A DNA stretch of 64,000 bases. It comes from Actinomycetota bacterium (GTDB lineage: Bacteria > Actinomycetota > Actinomycetes > S36-B12). The translations under genes were made by a program, and so were the position numbers. A model generated the notes under the pieces. The model was given only the letters and a program-made list of their open reading frames with translations. It had not been told where the DNA came from and ran no database searches. This document shows positions 7,546-16,634 of this stretch, in pieces (the first letter of the stretch is position 1; each line of letters opens with the position of its first letter). The stretch covers positions 62,001 through 126,000 of the forward strand of contig JAUXVJ010000031.1 of NCBI GenBank assembly GCA_030684515.1, given 5' to 3'.

Positions 7546-8136
7546 TCAGCCAGATTCGGTCAAGGCTCCCGTATAGATCACATCGTCAGCTATCGCCCGC
7601 AACTTGCGATTGGATCGCTGACTTACGGCCTTCAATCGCGAGAATGCTTCCTCGGATGTGACCTTCTGGGTGGCCATCAGGATTCCCAGTGCGATGCCGA
7701 TTGAACGGTTCGTGGCCAAAGCCAGCTCAAGGTGAGCAGCGCGTTCGGAGGCTCGCACCAAGGCGAACTCGCTCCTGGCCCGCGCTGCGAGCAAACTTTC
7801 CGTCCTTGCGCGAAGCACGTCGCTCTTCAATGGGAATGCGAGGTAGTCGTCAGCTCCCAGAGTCAATGCCGTACGTATGCCCTCGTCCACCGGGATCGTT
7901 CCGATCATCAGGATTGGCATGCATACAGAAGCATCAACTCTACGAACGAGGTTCACGACTGACTTGTCCTCAGATGATCCCGGTCCAATAGCCACAAGGT
8001 CGAACAAGGTCTGCGTATCGGCGATGGAGTCAATGCTCGGATATGTCTGGAGCGGCACACCGAGCCTTGCGAATGAGGAGGCCAACATCCTTCGAGACTG
8101 TGGATTTGCGTCAATCAGCAGCACAGGCCGTGTCAT
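7546..8136 (-). CDS. ANTAR-domain regulator with degenerate receiver
   Basis: A 196-residue protein with an N-terminal receiver-like domain (about 1-125) and a C-terminal ANTAR domain (about 138-192; SIGIALGILMATQKVTSEEAFSRL is typical over two stretches). ANTAR domains bind paired RNA hairpins and prevent transcription termination. The receiver lacks the usual phospho-acceptor: the strand reads FDLVAIGPG where a DxxLLD-type aspartate is expected. It retains the Thr/Lys-like positions only loosely (GADDYLAFPLKSD). It therefore probably responds to a ligand or partner, not to phosphorylation. It lies upstream of the minus-strand small-gene run and may control it; this is inference. Confidence 0.85.
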   Translation of the reverse strand: MTRPVLLIDANPQSRRMLASSFARLGVPLQTYPSIDSIADTQTLFDLVAIGPGSSEDKSVVNLVRRVDASVCMPILMIGTIPVDEGIRTALTLGADDYLAFPLKSDVLRARTESLLAARARSEFALVRASERAAHLELALATNRSIGIALGILMATQKVTSEEAFSRLKAVSQRSNRKLRAIADDVIYTGALTESG

Positions 8137-8339
8137 GAGGGCTGTGACTGATCATTTGCAATGCCCAGGATGGGGTTGATGTGCAATGCCGGTACCGCGC
8201 CTGGCTGGACCAGTTGCTGGTGCATGTGTGACTCCTCGCCTTTGCTCTAGCCAGAGGATGGCGCATCGATGGCCTCACGCGGCACGCGCGCACGTCGCAG
8301 TACCGTCGCAATGATTCTCATGAGTTGCGCCTATTGCTG
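8137..8339. other. Gap between cupin gene and ANTAR gene
   Basis: No convincing gene. One open minus-strand frame here has a basic, Cys/His-rich composition and no ribosome binding site, and was rejected. The gap probably carries the promoter of the ANTAR gene. Confidence 0.3.
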
Positions 8340-8675
8340 CTATTGGGGTGGCGCAGAATGAGGCACTTCAAGCAGCATTGAATCGACCGCGGCAGAAAGA
8401 CGGAGCATCGTTCCAGGATGGATATGAATCGTCTGGCCTGGGCTCATGTCAGTTCGCCGCAATGAATCCGCGTCGTCGCCTATCTCAAGCAGTACAGCGC
8501 CAGACATGAGTGACACAACTTCCTCAGCAGCTGTGTGCATTTGGAGTGCTAGTCGTTGCCCGGCCCGCAGGTGCAGCACCTTGCCGACGAATTGTCCCTC
8601 GACGTTCGCGAAGATCTCTTCCTTGCCCCACGGCTGTTGGATAGTCCTCACCTCACCAAGTTCGGTGTCATCCAT
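8340..8675 (-). CDS. Cupin-domain protein
   Basis: A 111-residue single-domain cupin. The pattern PWGKEEIFANVEGQFVGKVLHL, QMHTAAEEVVSLMSGAVLLEIG and GQTIHIHPGTMLRL follows the two cupin motifs and resembles the cupin part of mannose-6-phosphate isomerase-like proteins. Metal ligands would include H in QMHTAAEE and H in the second motif. Substrate is unknown. The start at 8675 (MDDTELGEV) is chosen on protein similarity because the longer frame upstream is Cys/Arg-rich and unlike a cupin. It is divergent from the two-component genes. Confidence 0.75.
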   Translation of the reverse strand: MDDTELGEVRTIQQPWGKEEIFANVEGQFVGKVLHLRAGQRLALQMHTAAEEVVSLMSGAVLLEIGDDADSLRRTDMSPGQTIHIHPGTMLRLSAAVDSMLLEVPHSAPPQ

Positions 8676-8832
8676 GCAGGAGTCAGCGCCTCTCTGATCA
8701 ATCCTTCGGAATGCGCAAGTGTCAATTGTTGCTCGGAATTCCGCGCAAAACGAAGCAGAAGATCGCAAGTGTGTCCCAAGGCCGTCGCACGCAACTCCTA
8801 TTTGCGCGTTGTGAAGTCATAGAGTGGCAGCC

Positions 8833-9540
8833 ATGAGCGATTCGGTATTGAATGTTCGCATGTTGCGATCAGTGCTCGTTGTTGAAGATGATGACGCGAT
8901 TCGCCTGGTTCTCCGGATGAATTTGGAGGAGGGCGGCTTTAATGTGATTGAAGCTGCGGATGCCGAGAGCGCGTTGGTGATTCTTGAGAAGCAACCGCCA
9001 GACGTGATGATTGTGGACATGCGCTTGCCGGGAATGCACGGCTTGGACCTGGTGCGAAAGGTGCGCTCCGACAGCCAAATGCCAATCATCATTGTGACGG
9101 CGAACACCGACAGTCACGACGTCGTTGTTGGGCTTGAAGCGGGGGCCGACGACTATGTGACGAAGCCTTTCGTGGCTAAAGAGCTCATGGCCCGAGTGCG
9201 AACTCAATTCAGGAAGACCCTGCCGCTTGAGGTCGTTCCGGATGTTCTCACCTGCGGCCCCATTGAATTGCGACCCGATACAGCAGAGGTTCTGAAGGAC
9301 GGTGAACACGTCGCAGTCTCGCGCATTGAATTCTTCGTTCTCTCCGAGCTCATCAGCGCGCACGGCAAAGTGCTGAGTCGCGACTATCTTCTGCGCAAGG
9401 TGTGGGGTTATGGCAATGCTGGCGACGGGCGAATCGTTGACAACCTGATCTATCGCCTTCGTAGCAAGATTGAGAAGGATCAGGCGAATCCTGAAATCTT
9501 GTTGACTGTGCGCGGTTTTGGATACCGCATGGCTGTCTAA
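8833..9540 (+). CDS. OmpR/PhoB-family response regulator
   Basis: A 235-residue transcription factor. The receiver domain has the acidic pair in VVEDDD, the phospho-acceptor D62 in VDMRLPG, the TAN switch threonine and the KPF lysine. The C-terminal winged helix (about 140-235) has SRIEFFVLSEL, RDYLLRKVWGY and the recognition-helix pattern VDNLIYRLRSKIE. The ATG at 8833 is used; an in-frame GTG nine bases earlier is possible. The gene ends five bases before the partner kinase start, so the pair is one operon. Confidence 0.93.
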   Translation: MSDSVLNVRMLRSVLVVEDDDAIRLVLRMNLEEGGFNVIEAADAESALVILEKQPPDVMIVDMRLPGMHGLDLVRKVRSDSQMPIIIVTANTDSHDVVVGLEAGADDYVTKPFVAKELMARVRTQFRKTLPLEVVPDVLTCGPIELRPDTAEVLKDGEHVAVSRIEFFVLSELISAHGKVLSRDYLLRKVWGYGNAGDGRIVDNLIYRLRSKIEKDQANPEILLTVRGFGYRMAV

Positions 9541-9544
9541 CAGC

Positions 9545-10900
9545 ATGCGTCGATCCCCTCGGCTTCGCACACGCGTTGCTATCTCATTCGCTATTTTGGC
9601 CTTGGGAATCTCCACGGTGCTCTGCATTGCCTCGTACCAATTCGCTCGCAACTACCTCATGCTTGCCAGAGAGAGCGTGGCGCAGACCCGCGCGTTGCTT
9701 GATGCGCAAGCAGTGAGCTATTCCATCAACAGCAAGGGAAGTTCAGCGGAGCAGGCGATTGCAGAACTTCCGCTCGTAGGCAGCAGGGTTTCGCAGCAGA
9801 TGTACTCCGTTGATGCCAAGACCTGGGTCGGCTCGCAAAGTCCAGTGCCGGCTTCAGCCCTGCCGCCCGCGCTCCTGCTTGCCGCATCAGATGGGGGCGG
9901 AGCCAAGCAGCGATTCGGATATCAAGGACAGCCCTACCTGGCGGTTGCAACTGACCTGTCGGGTGCGACCTACGTCGAGGTCTTCTCGTTCTATGAACTT
10001 GATTCAGGCCTGAAGCGCGGTGCTTGGCTCATCCTGGCGATCATCATCGTGTCCACAGTTCTGGGCGCACTGCTGGGTCTGTATTTCGTCAACTATCTCT
10101 TGAGGCCCGTTCGGCAATTGGCCGACGGCGCCCACAAGCTTGCCGCCGGAGAATTGGGTGCACGCGTGCAACTCACTGGCGATCCGGACCTGGATCCGCT
10201 TGCAGTCACGTTCAACAGTGTTGCTGACGCCTTGGAGTCGCGGCTCGCGCGCGAGCAGCGATTCAGTGCCAACGTCAGTCATGAGTTGAGATCACCTGTC
10301 ACTTCAGTGCTGGGTACTGCGGAGCTCTTGGAGACTCGCAGTGCCGAACTGCCAGCGCGCGAAGCTGGACTGGTGACGGTGCTGGCTCAGCAAGTGCGCC
10401 GCCTGTCACAAGTACTGCTCGATCTGCTTGAAATCAGTCGGATCAATCCGGAGACTCCACCTCAGTGGGAGAGCGTGAACATACGACAACTATGCGTAGA
10501 CAGCGCTATTCAGCGTGGCTTTGACGAAGCCTTGGTTCAAGGAGATGACGCCACAATCCGCACGGATGCTCGTCGGGTGGAGCGAGTTGTCGGAAATCTG
10601 ATGGAGAACGCGCGGACTCATGGCGGCGGAGTCGTCCGAGTACAGGTCCTCGCCCAGTTCGACTCTGCTCAGGTGTTGGTTGACGACGCCGGGCCAGGGG
10701 TGCCTGAAGAACTGAGAGAACGAGTGTTTGAACCATTTCACCGTGGAGTTGGCAACTCCAGCAGGGAAGGTGCAGGCCTTGGTTTGGCAATTGCGCGCGA
10801 TCAGGCCATCAACATTGGTGGGGACATCGTTATCACCAGTTCGCCTGAAGGCGGTGCGCGCTTTATTGCGCAATTCCCGACTCACGAAGTTTCGATATGA
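9545..10900 (+). CDS. Membrane sensor histidine kinase
   Basis: A 451-residue kinase. A first membrane segment (about 10-32) and a second (about 157-185) enclose an extracytoplasmic sensor domain of about 125 residues. A HAMP domain follows, then the phospho-acceptor H246 in SHELRSP and the ATPase domain with NLMENA (N box), DDAGPGVP (G1) and GAGLGLAI (G2). The ATG at 9545 lies just after the regulator stop; an earlier in-frame TTG inside the regulator gene is less likely. The stop overlaps a tiny lipoprotein gene by ATGA. The signal is unknown. Confidence 0.93.
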   Translation: MRRSPRLRTRVAISFAILALGISTVLCIASYQFARNYLMLARESVAQTRALLDAQAVSYSINSKGSSAEQAIAELPLVGSRVSQQMYSVDAKTWVGSQSPVPASALPPALLLAASDGGGAKQRFGYQGQPYLAVATDLSGATYVEVFSFYELDSGLKRGAWLILAIIIVSTVLGALLGLYFVNYLLRPVRQLADGAHKLAAGELGARVQLTGDPDLDPLAVTFNSVADALESRLAREQRFSANVSHELRSPVTSVLGTAELLETRSAELPAREAGLVTVLAQQVRRLSQVLLDLLEISRINPETPPQWESVNIRQLCVDSAIQRGFDEALVQGDDATIRTDARRVERVVGNLMENARTHGGGVVRVQVLAQFDSAQVLVDDAGPGVPEELRERVFEPFHRGVGNSSREGAGLGLAIARDQAINIGGDIVITSSPEGGARFIAQFPTHEVSI

Positions 10901-11061
10901 CGAGAGGGCCACGCCTGATTGGTGCTGTTCTGACCGGTCTCCTCCTGTCATCGGCGCTAGCCAGCTGTGGAGTGCCTGTGGACGATCAGCCGCAGCAAAT
11001 CGACGTACCGTCGCTGGATTCGCTCGGGTCATTGGAATCCCTGTCCAGCGGTCAATTCTGA
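10897..11061 (+). CDS. Very short lipoprotein, possibly a GerMN-lipoprotein remnant
   Basis: A 54-residue predicted lipoprotein: a basic start (MTRGPRL), a hydrophobic stretch, and the lipobox LASC giving Cys24, followed by a 30-residue mature part rich in Ser, Asp and Gln. The mature start CGVPVDDQPQ resembles the beginning of actinobacterial LpqB/GerMN lipoproteins, which often sit after two-component pairs but are several hundred residues long. Here only the N-terminal piece exists and no GerMN domain follows. It may be a decayed gene or a genuine mini-lipoprotein. It overlaps the kinase stop by ATGA. Confidence 0.65.
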   Translation: MTRGPRLIGAVLTGLLLSSALASCGVPVDDQPQQIDVPSLDSLGSLESLSSGQF

Positions 11062-11083
11062 ATCCTTGTGAGGCAGTCAAAAG

Positions 11084-11126
11084 AAGGTGGCATCGACAAC
11101 TGGATTGCAGTTGTCGACACCACCTT
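11084..11126. terminator. Bidirectional hairpin terminator
   Basis: Two 18-base arms (11084-11101 and 11109-11126) pair at 16 of 18 positions around the loop GGATTGC. It lies between the lipoprotein stop and the convergent secreted-protein gene and could end both transcripts. Confidence 0.8.
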
Positions 11127-11146
11127 CAAGGTGCAGTTGTTGGCCC

Positions 11147-11446
11147 TTATTGTGCGTACCAATCAGCTGCGGACGCATCGTGTACCAGCACTCTGGAGCA
11201 GACCGGGCCACCAGCGCCGTTGTTGATCCATCGCGCCCAACTCAAGCCCCAGCCGCCGTAGGCGACTCCGGCCAGATTGAGGCTGGGCTCCGAGACGGCA
11301 GCACATCCACCAATGGCAGGCACGCCCACTTGTTGGAGATAGCCAGCTGGCGCAGCACTGGCAGGAGAAGTTCCAATGAGACCGAAGGCTGGGATGGCTG
11401 CAAGTGCAGCAACTGCTGCAAGCTTCTTTACTCGAGATGTAGTCAT
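11147..11446 (-). CDS. Small secreted protein of unknown function
   Basis: A 99-residue protein with a clear Sec signal peptide (basic MTTSRVKK, hydrophobic core, cleavage after ASA around residue 31). The mature part has about 68 residues, two cysteines (GGCAAV and PVCSRV) that could form a disulphide, and several tryptophans in a YGGWGLSWARWINN stretch. No family was recognised. It stands alone, with a terminator behind it. Confidence 0.75.
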   Translation of the reverse strand: MTTSRVKKLAAVAALAAIPAFGLIGTSPASAAPAGYLQQVGVPAIGGCAAVSEPSLNLAGVAYGGWGLSWARWINNGAGGPVCSRVLVHDASAADWYAQ

Positions 11447-11570
11447 ATCTGTCTCACTTCATGCGAGTTGTATAAGTTCTGATCGACATGTGTTTTCAGT
11501 ACGATCTCTTTGCAGCGTAGGGGTATGTTCGACGCGATTCGATGGAAGAGGCTTCTCTATCCTGTCGCAA

Positions 11571-11723
11571 TCACAGTCGGGAGCGACTCTTTCCCGTGAC
11601 AAGTCCAACGAGTCCGATCACCAAGACAATGACTGCCAAGATGAACAACCACTTTGCAACAGTCGCAAAGCCAAGGATGGCGATAATTACTGCTGCGATC
11701 AGAAGAACGATCCATAAGGACAT
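11571..11723 (-). CDS. Small hydrophobic membrane protein (50 aa)
   Basis: A 50-residue protein with two membrane segments (MSLWIVLLIAAVIIAILGF and WLFILAVIVLVIGLVGLV) and a basic tail TGKSRSRL. The layout resembles DUF1328-like tiny membrane proteins, though the match is only general. GGAG lies six bases before the ATG. Confidence 0.65.
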   Translation of the reverse strand: MSLWIVLLIAAVIIAILGFATVAKWLFILAVIVLVIGLVGLVTGKSRSRL

Positions 11724-11854
11724 GACTACTCCGCTCACTCAGAGTGCAAATCACCGTTGCGCGGTAAGCGCAAACGCCGAATCCACTTTTGATTCAAAGG
11801 CTCTTTGAGCGTATTGCGAAAAGCGTTGAGAAGGTGTCCGTGCTGTGTCGCAAT

Positions 11855-14434
11855 TCAAACGCTGATCGGTGCGAGCACGACTTCTACTTCGATGCTCTCA
11901 CCGGTGCTGAACGTGAGTTCGCCGATGGATCCAGCGGCCTTGAAATCTGCAACGGCACCTTGCAGGCGAGCCAACTGATTCTCCGAAGCAGAGATATTCG
12001 CCGACTCCACGACAGCGCGCATACTGACCTTCGCCTCAGACTTCGCCTTGCGCACCTGCGAGAGTGCATTGGCAATTTCACTGATGAGGGCTGGGTCGGC
12101 GCCATGCGCGAGGGAATGCAAATGGCTGGCATCGGGCCATGTTGATCGATGGATTGAGCCTTCTTGCCACCAACTCCACACCTCTTCGGTGACGAAGGGC
12201 AGGAAGGGTGCGAAGAGTTTGAGAATGGCATCAAGAGTCACGGCCAGGGTCGCCTTGGCCGATGCGGCAGCTTCTTCGCCTTGGCCGCCGTACGCACGTT
12301 CTTTGACCAACTCGACGTAGTCATCCGTGAAGTTCCAGAAGAAGGACTCAGTCAACTCAAGAGCTCGTGCGTAGTTGTAGTCCTCAAATGCCGCAGTTGC
12401 CTGTTCGACGACTCCAGCCAATTGAGCCAGGAGAGCGCGATCCAGGTCTGCAGTGATCGCTGCATCGTTGAAGCCGGCATCAAAGCCAAGGACGAATTTG
12501 CTCGCATTGAGAATCTTGATTGCGAGGCGACGCCCGATCTTCATCTGACCAACATCGAAGGCTGTATCAGTGCCGGGGCGGCCCGAGGCGGCCCAATAGC
12601 GCACTGCATCAGCGCTGTACTCGTCCAGTAGGCCCATCGGGGTTACGACATTGCCCTTGGACTTGCTCATCTTCTTTCGGTCCGGGTCCAGGATCCATCC
12701 TGAGATGGCGGCATGTCTGAAGGGCAGGCGATTGTCCTCGAGGTGGCTGCGCACAACGGTGCTGAACAGCCAGGTCCGGATGATCTCGTGCGCTTGTGGC
12801 CGCACGTCCATGGGCGAAACGCGGCTCCAGAGATCGGGGTCTCGCTCCCAGCCCCCGGCAATCTGAGGGGTCAGACTTGACGTTGCCCAGGTGTCCATCA
12901 CATCGGGATCGCCGATGAAGCCGCCGGGCTGATCGCGTTGGTCATTGGTGTATCCGGCGGGGGCGTCGGTGCTGGGATCCAAGGGCAGCAAAGACTCTTC
13001 TGGGATCAGAACCTCGTCGTAGTTCGGGTTGCCTTCGTCGTCAATGCGGTACCACAGCGGAATTGGCACTCCGAAGAATCGTTGGCGCGAGATGAGCCAA
13101 TCGCCATTGAGCCCTTCGACCCAGTTCTCGTAGCGCACCTTCATATGCGCCGGATGCCATTGCAATTCGCTGCCACGCTTCAGTAGTTCTTCGCGCAATT
13201 CAACATCGCGACCACCGTTGGCGATGTACCACTGTCGGGTCGTCACGATCTCAAGCGGCTTGTCGCCCTTTTCAAAGAACTTCACTGGATGAGTGATCTC
13301 GCGGGGCTCGCCAACCAGATGGTCGCCCTCGCGCAGCATGGCCACGACTCGTTCTTTCGCCGTGTGACTTGTGGCGCCGGCGATGGCTGCGTAGTGCTCC
13401 TTGGCTGAATCGTCTGTGATCCAGTCAGGAGTGTCGGCGATGATGCGTCCGTCCCAGCCAATGACTGGTCGGGTCAACAGCTGCAGTTCACGCCACCAGA
13501 TCACGTCGGTGAGGTCGCCGAAGGTGCAGACCATTGCGATGCCCGAGCCCTTTTCGGGATCGGCAAGGCCATGCGCCACCACGGGAACGTCAACACCGAA
13601 CAGTGGTGTGGTGACCGTTGAACCGAAAAGAGGCTGGTAGCGCTCGTCGTCGGGGTGGGCTACTAAGGCCACGCAAGCGGCGAGCAGCTCAGGGCGAGTG
13701 GTCTCAATGAAGACTTTGCTTCCCGGGTCAGCCGTGGTCGCAAATCCAATGCGGTGATAAGCACCTGGCCGCTCGCGATCCTCGAGTTCGGCTTGTGCCA
13801 CTGCGGTGCGGAAGGTGACATCCCAGAGAGTCGGCGCTTCGGCTTGATAGGCCTCCCCGCGCTTGAGATTGCGCAGGAAGGCAAGTTGGCTCACGCGCTG
13901 TGAATTGGAGCCGATGGTCTGGTAGGTCTGCGACCAGTCAATGGACAAGCCAAGTCGGCGCCACAGATGCTCGAAGACCACTTCGTCCTCGACGGTGAGC
14001 TGCTCACACAATTCAATGAAGTTGCGTCGACTGATGGGAATCTGCTGTTTGGCGTCTGGCTCGGCAGGTGGAACAAAGTCCGGGATGTACGGAAGGCTCG
14101 GATCGCAGCGGACTCCGTAGAAGTTCTGGACGCGACGCTCGGTGGGCAGTCCGTTGTCGTCCCAACCCATGGGGTAGAACACCTCAAAGCCGCGCATCCT
14201 CTTGTAGCGCGCCATGCAGTCGGTGTGGGTATAGGAGAAGACGTGGCCCACGTGCAGCGATCCGCTGACGGTCGGGGGAGGCGTATCGATGGAAAAGACC
14301 TGATCGCGAGTCTTGGTGCGATCAAACAGGTAGCTGCCCTGCTCATCCCACGAGGCTGCCCAACGATCCTCGATACCGTCCAGAGTTGGCTTTTCGGGCA
14401 TCGTTGCTTTGAAAGGGGTGCGTGGGCCGGTCAT
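11855..14434 (-). CDS. valS: Valyl-tRNA synthetase
   Basis: A class I aminoacyl-tRNA synthetase of about 859 residues that charges tRNA-Val. The HIGH motif appears as HVGH in PTVSGSLHVGH near residue 60 and the KMSKS loop as KKMSKSKGN near residue 590. Between them lies the large editing (CP1) domain that removes mischarged Thr. The sequence type (MGWDDNGLPTERRVQN) is the form common in Actinobacteria. The start at 14434 (MTGPRTPF) is chosen because the extra upstream residues would run into the folC promoter; MPEKPTLD at 14401 is a further possibility. It is divergent from folC with 47 bases between the starts. Confidence 0.96.
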   Translation of the reverse strand: MTGPRTPFKATMPEKPTLDGIEDRWAASWDEQGSYLFDRTKTRDQVFSIDTPPPTVSGSLHVGHVFSYTHTDCMARYKRMRGFEVFYPMGWDDNGLPTERRVQNFYGVRCDPSLPYIPDFVPPAEPDAKQQIPISRRNFIELCEQLTVEDEVVFEHLWRRLGLSIDWSQTYQTIGSNSQRVSQLAFLRNLKRGEAYQAEAPTLWDVTFRTAVAQAELEDRERPGAYHRIGFATTADPGSKVFIETTRPELLAACVALVAHPDDERYQPLFGSTVTTPLFGVDVPVVAHGLADPEKGSGIAMVCTFGDLTDVIWWRELQLLTRPVIGWDGRIIADTPDWITDDSAKEHYAAIAGATSHTAKERVVAMLREGDHLVGEPREITHPVKFFEKGDKPLEIVTTRQWYIANGGRDVELREELLKRGSELQWHPAHMKVRYENWVEGLNGDWLISRQRFFGVPIPLWYRIDDEGNPNYDEVLIPEESLLPLDPSTDAPAGYTNDQRDQPGGFIGDPDVMDTWATSSLTPQIAGGWERDPDLWSRVSPMDVRPQAHEIIRTWLFSTVVRSHLEDNRLPFRHAAISGWILDPDRKKMSKSKGNVVTPMGLLDEYSADAVRYWAASGRPGTDTAFDVGQMKIGRRLAIKILNASKFVLGFDAGFNDAAITADLDRALLAQLAGVVEQATAAFEDYNYARALELTESFFWNFTDDYVELVKERAYGGQGEEAAASAKATLAVTLDAILKLFAPFLPFVTEEVWSWWQEGSIHRSTWPDASHLHSLAHGADPALISEIANALSQVRKAKSEAKVSMRAVVESANISASENQLARLQGAVADFKAAGSIGELTFSTGESIEVEVVLAPISV

Positions 14435-14467
14435 GGTGGTCCATCTTATGGAGGCCTTGATGCTCCC

Positions 14468-14473
14468 TAGACT
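14468..14473 (+). promoter_or_regulatory. -10 box TAGACT before folC
   Basis: TAGACT ends eight bases before the GTG start at 14482, with no ribosome binding site between them. This fits a leaderless transcript. Confidence 0.5.
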
Positions 14474-14481
14474 GCTGCGTC

Positions 14482-15852
14482 GTGGCCACAACTCCAGCAT
14501 CTGAGGATGCCGAGCTCAATGAGGTCTGGCAGAACCTGCTGAACCGCTGGCCCGAAAGCCAGCTTGAGCCCTCGCTTTCTCGAATCGCGTCGATCATGAC
14601 CTTGCTGGGTGATCCGCAGGCGGCCTATCCCGTCATTCACGTCACTGGCACAAACGGCAAGACGTCCACTGCTCGCATGATCGAAGTGCTACTGCGCTCA
14701 TATGGTCTGCGTACAGGCTTGTTCACCTCGCCGCACCTGGTTGATCCGCGCGAGCGCATCTGCCTGGATGGCGAGCCGGTGAGCAAGGAGCGCTTCCTGG
14801 AGACGTGGCGCGATCTGTCGCCCTATGTCGACTTGGTTGATGCGAATTCGCGGGCCGATGGTGGCCCAGCGATGTCCTTCTTTGAGGTCATGACCGCGCT
14901 TGCCTTCGCCACCTTCGCTGATGCCCCAGTCGATGTGGCAGTGATTGAGGTCGGCATGGGTGGTGCCTGGGACGCCACGAATGTTGCCCACGGACAGGTG
15001 GCCGTGATCAGCACCATCTCATTGGATCATCAACAGTATCTGGGCGACACGATCACCGAGATCGCCAATGAAAAGGCCGGGATCATCAAGCCCGGAGCAT
15101 TCGCCGTCGTTTCTGCACAGGATGAAGAGGCAACTGCGGTCATCGCCAAGCGCATCGAGGAGGTTGGCGCGATAGCGATTCGCGAGGGCGTCGATTTTGG
15201 CCTGATGAATCGAGTCATTGCCGTGGGCGGGCAGATGCTCAGCCTGCAAGGCATAGGTGGACGCATTGATGAGGTGTTCCTTCCGCTCTTCGGCGAGCAT
15301 CAGGCGCGCAACGCAGCACTGGCCCTGGCTGCTGTTGAGGCATTCATGGGAGCGGGCAAGCCGCCAGTTGACGATGACGTGATTCGAGCAGGTTTCGATC
15401 AAGCCTCATCGCCGGGCCGCTTGGAGATTGTGCGCCGGAGCCCGACGGTGCTGATCGATGCTGCACACAACCCGGCTGGGGCAGTCGCACTTGCTCATGC
15501 TCTTGAGGATTCCTTCGAGTTCGGCACCCTGGTTGCAGTGATTGGTGTACTGGCCGACAAAGACCCGCTCGGGTTCCTGATCGCGCTGGAAGCAATCGTC
15601 TCCACGGTCGTGGTGACTGAGCCGGCCTCGCCGCGAGCGCTCTCGGCAGAAACTCTGTACGAAGTCGCCGTGCGCGTGTTCGGTGATGACCGTGTGATCT
15701 TGAAGCGGGTGGTTGCGGATGCAATCGACGAAGCGGTGACCTTGGCTGAGGCAGATTCGGAATATGGTGGCGGTGGTGTGCTCGTGACCGGGTCGATAGT
15801 GCTGGTGGGTGAGGTCAAGCAGATGATGCAGCGCGGCCGGCGGCACCTATGA
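14482..15852 (+). CDS. folC: Folylpolyglutamate synthase / dihydrofolate synthase
   Basis: A 456-residue Mur-ligase-family enzyme. It adds glutamate to dihydropteroate or folate with ATP, in the cytoplasm. The P-loop is VTGTNGKTS at residues 54-62. The central domain has IEVGMGGAWDATN, a slightly altered form of the family's GLGGRLDATN-type motif, then SLDHQQYLG and NEKAGIIKPG, all typical. The C-terminal domain has LIDAAHNPAG. The GTG start is supported by the -10 box. The stop overlaps the DUF4233 gene by ATGA. In Actinobacteria the two are usually adjacent. Confidence 0.95.
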   Translation: MATTPASEDAELNEVWQNLLNRWPESQLEPSLSRIASIMTLLGDPQAAYPVIHVTGTNGKTSTARMIEVLLRSYGLRTGLFTSPHLVDPRERICLDGEPVSKERFLETWRDLSPYVDLVDANSRADGGPAMSFFEVMTALAFATFADAPVDVAVIEVGMGGAWDATNVAHGQVAVISTISLDHQQYLGDTITEIANEKAGIIKPGAFAVVSAQDEEATAVIAKRIEEVGAIAIREGVDFGLMNRVIAVGGQMLSLQGIGGRIDEVFLPLFGEHQARNAALALAAVEAFMGAGKPPVDDDVIRAGFDQASSPGRLEIVRRSPTVLIDAAHNPAGAVALAHALEDSFEFGTLVAVIGVLADKDPLGFLIALEAIVSTVVVTEPASPRALSAETLYEVAVRVFGDDRVILKRVVADAIDEAVTLAEADSEYGGGGVLVTGSIVLVGEVKQMMQRGRRHL

Positions 15853-16196
15853 AGATCCTCTGCTCAGCTGTGCTGAGTCTGGAGGCGATCGCAGTCTTTC
15901 TGGCCATCCCTGTGGTGGCCACAAATGGCACCGTCCAGAACACTGCCCTGGTGGTGGCCTTGGGCCTGCTCCTGACCGTGCTGCTCTTCCTGGCTGTTGG
16001 AACCCTGCGTCGAAGTTGGGGTCTGACCTTGGGTTGGCTGTTGCAGATCCCGGTCCTGGCCATTGGCTTTCTGGCACCTGCAATGTTCATTGTCGGCGGG
16101 GTTTTCCTCATCCTTTGGTACGTCGCCATTCAGCAGGGCAGTCGCGTTGATGCGATCAAGGCGCAGCACGGGGGAGCGGAGCCACCGCTAGGCTGA
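15849..16196 (+). CDS. DUF4233 membrane protein
   Basis: A 115-residue protein with three or four membrane segments, beginning [21 protein letters not shown]. This start and the later [18 protein letters not shown] are typical of DUF4233, an actinobacterial family almost always found between folC and ndk. The function is unknown. The ATG overlaps the folC stop (ATGA), and the ndk promoter lies in the last codons and just after the stop. Confidence 0.9.
   Translation: MKILCSAVLSLEAIAVFLAIPVVATNGTVQNTALVVALGLLLTVLLFLAVGTLRRSWGLTLGWLLQIPVLAIGFLAPAMFIVGGVFLILWYVAIQQGSRVDAIKAQHGGAEPPLG
16189..16194 (+). promoter_or_regulatory. Possible -10 box TAGGCT for ndk
   Basis: TAGGCT overlaps the end of the DUF4233 gene, 30 bases before the ndk start, which has its own AAGGAG ribosome binding site. 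Confidence 0.4.
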
Positions 16197-16224
16197 CCGT
16201 TCCACAGGTGACATAAGGAGCAGG

Positions 16225-16632
16225 ATGACTGAGCGCACATTGGTGCTGATCAAGCCCGACGGGGTTGCCCGCGGGCTGGTCGGTGAAGTTCTGGCCCGCA
16301 TCGAACGCAAGGGCTTCACGATCGTCGCGCTTGAGTTGCGCACCCTTCCGGCTTCAGTCGCAGAGGCGCACTACGCCGAGCATGCCGATAAGCCCTTCTT
16401 CAAAGACCTGGTTGCTTTCATCACCAGTGCACCACTGGTAGCTGCTGTGGTTGAAGGCACAAGCGTGATTACCTCGTGGCGAGCAATGATGGGCGCCACC
16501 AATCCCGCCAATGCTGCTCCGGGAACGATTCGCGGCGATCTTGCCTCCGAAACCCAACAGAACGTGACTCACGGATCTGACTCACCGGAGTCGGCAGCTC
16601 GCGAAATCGAGCTCTTCTTCCCCGGCCTCTAG
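16225..16632 (+). CDS. ndk: Nucleoside diphosphate kinase
   Basis: A 135-residue enzyme that balances NTP pools by passing phosphate from ATP to other nucleoside diphosphates. The N-terminus [16 protein letters not shown] and the active-site histidine H116 in [12 protein letters not shown] are canonical. The length is normal for the family. AAGGAG lies 8 bases before the ATG. Just two bases separate it from the next gene. Confidence 0.97.
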   Translation: MTERTLVLIKPDGVARGLVGEVLARIERKGFTIVALELRTLPASVAEAHYAEHADKPFFKDLVAFITSAPLVAAVVEGTSVITSWRAMMGATNPANAAPGTIRGDLASETQQNVTHGSDSPESAAREIELFFPGL

Positions 16633-16634
16633 CG

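Noticed and set aside
8111-8311. 66-residue minus-strand ORF in the cupin-ANTAR gap
   Set aside because: Basic and Cys/His/Arg-rich, overlaps the ANTAR start and has no ribosome binding site.
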